This document shows positions 4,937 through 6,639 of a stretch of 6,639 nucleotides of DNA, piece by piece (the first letter of the stretch is position 1; the number at the start of each line of letters is the position of its first letter). Below the pieces are notes generated by a model, which had not been told where the DNA came from, made no database searches, and was given only the letters and a program-made list of their open reading frames with translations. Source of the stretch: Archaeoglobi archaeon (GTDB taxonomy: Archaea; Halobacteriota; Archaeoglobi; Archaeoglobales; Archaeoglobaceae); the NCBI GenBank assembly GCA_004347865.1, contig QNUZ01000137.1:1-6639 (forward strand), read 5' to 3'. Made by a program: the position numbers and the translations under genes.

Positions 4937-6639
4937 TAAGCGGCCGTTAGAATTATGCTGGACAGAATAAAAGTGACAGAAGCCAGTATGTAGGCAATCA
5001 GAAGCTGAAATACTACTGACATGGCTAAAAGTTTATAGCTCCTGACTTCTGAGTGCATCGCCGAAATCGTGGCTACACAGGGTGTGTAGAAGGCAATAAA
5101 AACGATAAGAGCAATAGCCTGTGGCGCATTTAGGGCCAGCTGGGCGGAAATTTCAGACAGATCTGAAGTTCCGAATGAGACGGCCAGAGAGGAAATTACG
5201 AGCTCTTTTGCAAAGAATCCCATTAGAATTGCAAAACCAAGTCTCGGGTCATCTAACCCAAGAGGTGAGAACATTTTTGCTATAAAAGTTCCGATGACGT
5301 TTGTGATTCCGAAGTAGTCCATTAACCACGCAAGGATCGAAAAAGCCAAGATAAACCCAGCGATCTTGTAGATGAAGGATTTGCTCCTCTCCCATGTGAT
5401 CCACCAAACAACCCTGAGACTCGGGAAGTGATAGGGCGGAAGTTCAAGGAGAAGCTCTGAGGATTCCTCCTTTACAGCTTTTCCGTAGATCTTTGTCGCT
5501 GCAAGGAAAAGCGTGGCTGAAAGGAGATAAATTAAAATCACGATCCCGCTCTGAAGAGCCGGAGAGGTTAAAAGAAATACCACGAAGAGAACAATAACCA
5601 AAAGCCTTGCCTGGCAGATCACAAAGGGGGATGCGAGTGCAACCCTAATCCTTTCTCCGTCGGTTTCAAGAATTCTGGACGCCATAACCCCGGGAACATT
5701 GCAGGCCAAGCTTACGGTAAAGGGAAAAACGGTCTTCCCTGTTAATCCGAACAGGGAGAAAAATCTGTCCATAGACGTTGCAATTCTCGCCATGACACCG
5801 CTGTCCTCGATAAGAGACATCAGGAAATTTAAAATTAGGATCAGCGGAAAAAAAGTCGCAACAGCACCTATACCGGCCAGTATTCCGTTTATGAGTAGGC
5901 TTTTCAGCCATACATCCGGGAGTATTCCATCCAGCATGCCTGAAATCGTTTCGAAAAACAGAGAAATTATCCCGGAAAGGCTGTATTTTCCGAGAAATTC
6001 CGCAATTGTATCGTAGCCAGCAAACCTAGCAATGATGTTCATTGGAAAGCCCGTGTTTATTGTGAAAGCCAGAAATAGTATTCCAAACAAAATCGCAATG
6101 GAAAAAACAGGCCCGAATCTCCCGAAAAAGATTTTATCAAGTTTTCTTTCTATTGCTTCTTCGGAAACCTTGACCTCCTTTACAGCACTGTTGAGCAAGC
6201 TTTCCACAAACCTGTGGCGATACATCGCAATGATTTCCTCGGGATTTACAAACTTGTTCTCGATCTCCTTCTTTATCTCCTCGACAGCAATCCTTTTATC
6301 CTCCGAAAGCCGGGCGAAAACTTCTTCTCCCTCTATTGCTCTAACTGCGAGGCTTCTGCTTCCCAAGAGCTCCTCAACCTTGGCGATATACGGCTCAAGG
6401 ATTCCGTAGTCGATTCTAAGACCCTTACCCTTCACTCTACCCTCCAAAACGTCCAGAATTCTGTCCATGAGCCTGTTGATCCCCGTGCCATGAAGGGCGC
6501 TGATCTGCACAACTTCAACGCCAAGCTTTTCCTTCAGAGTCTCGAGATTTATGTGAATCCCTCTCTTTTCCAGGTAATCCGACTTGTTTATTACCAAAAC
6601 TGCTTTGCTCTTCATTTCAAGAACCTGAATTGCGAAATA
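4936..6639 (-). CDS. feoB: Ferrous iron transport protein B, 5' end beyond the window
   Basis: FeoB is a membrane Fe(II) transporter with a cytoplasmic N-terminal GTPase domain. The frame stays open to the right edge, where eight codons (YFAIQVLE) precede the ATG at 6615, matching the usual family text before the G4 motif; that ATG is therefore internal and about 100 N-terminal residues with G1-G3 lie outside. Numbered from that Met, G4 is NKSD (10-13) and G5 is SALHGTG (39-45), followed by a helical FeoB-associated domain. The membrane part begins near 166. Conserved features are LINGILAGIGAVATFFPLI (241-259), LIEDSGVMARIA (268-279), SLACNVPGVMASR (302-314), SPFVICQARLLV (329-340), GFFAKELVISSLAVSFG (466-482) and FYTPCVATISAMHSE (509-523), with C305, C334 and C513 at familiar positions. 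About eight or nine helices are apparent in two gate repeats. The C-terminus is intact and no FeoA or FeoC follows it here; a feoA could lie upstream. Iron-dependent regulation, if any, would be outside the window. Confidence 0.96.
   Translation of the reverse strand, partial: YFAIQVLEMKSKAVLVINKSDYLEKRGIHINLETLKEKLGVEVVQISALHGTGINRLMDRILDVLEGRVKGKGLRIDYGILEPYIAKVEELLGSRSLAVRAIEGEEVFARLSEDKRIAVEEIKKEIENKFVNPEEIIAMYRHRFVESLLNSAVKEVKVSEEAIERKLDKIFFGRFGPVFSIAILFGILFLAFTINTGFPMNIIARFAGYDTIAEFLGKYSLSGIISLFFETISGMLDGILPDVWLKSLLINGILAGIGAVATFFPLILILNFLMSLIEDSGVMARIATSMDRFFSLFGLTGKTVFPFTVSLACNVPGVMASRILETDGERIRVALASPFVICQARLLVIVLFVVFLLTSPALQSGIVILIYLLSATLFLAATKIYGKAVKEESSELLLELPPYHFPSLRVVWWITWERSKSFIYKIAGFILAFSILAWLMDYFGITNVIGTFIAKMFSPLGLDDPRLGFAILMGFFAKELVISSLAVSFGTSDLSEISAQLALNAPQAIALIVFIAFYTPCVATISAMHSEVRSYKLLAMSVVFQLLIAYILASVTFILSSIILTAA

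Noticed and set aside
4936..6615. FeoB starting at the ATG at 6615 as a short protein lacking a GTPase domain
   Set aside because: The frame continues upstream to the edge with family-typical sequence, and the ATG lies just before G4, inside the GTPase domain. The shortness is caused by the window edge.
1..6639. CRISPR arrays, mobile elements, tRNA or rRNA genes, defence systems
   Set aside because: No repeated units, transposase motifs or structured RNA gene patterns were seen. Apart from gaps of 85 and 30 bases, the window is fully covered by recognisable genes of ordinary metabolism and transport.

Overview
The window is densely packed protein-coding DNA that looks archaeal, most likely from a thermophilic euryarchaeon of the Archaeoglobus/Ferroglobus/Geoglobus kind. 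The reasons are the gene set (UbiD-family decarboxylase, arginine-type ArgB, the archaeal LOR/SDH-region ornithine cyclodeaminase family, archaeal-style FeoB), arginine codons dominated by AGA/AGG, A/T-rich TATA-like elements about 25 bases upstream of first genes that lack ribosome binding sites (leaderless transcripts), and ATGA start/stop overlaps inside operons. The taxon is an inference from gene content; nothing in the window proves it. No tRNA, rRNA, CRISPR array, insertion sequence or long repeat was seen.

Layout. The left third is a minus-strand operon: ubiD (518-1960), then a multi-pass membrane protein that starts at 521 inside the ubiD stop codon and runs off the left edge. An 85-base divergent promoter region (1961-2045) separates it from a plus-strand operon of three genes, each overlapping the next by ATGA: argB (2046-2918), a xylose-isomerase/endonuclease IV-type TIM-barrel protein (2915-3682), and a 408-residue ornithine cyclodeaminase-family protein (3679-4905). 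A 30-base convergent gap with a perfect small palindrome (4921-4936) follows. The right quarter is feoB on the minus strand (4936 to beyond 6639), missing its N-terminal GTPase motifs because the gene begins outside the window.

How the genes fit together. ArgB phosphorylates N-acetylglutamate on the way to ornithine; the third gene of its operon belongs to a family shown to convert ornithine to proline. The operon therefore plausibly joins ornithine/arginine synthesis to a proline branch, as expected for archaea lacking ProB/ProA/ProC. ArgB carries the C-terminal signature of arginine-inhibited enzymes, so flux into both branches would be feedback controlled. The TIM-barrel protein between them has no assigned reaction; it keeps all nine positions that bind three metals in endonuclease IV, and is the most interesting unknown here. 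UbiD needs prenylated FMN and may serve the archaeal mevalonate pathway or menaquinone synthesis. FeoB imports ferrous iron and is not obviously connected with the rest.
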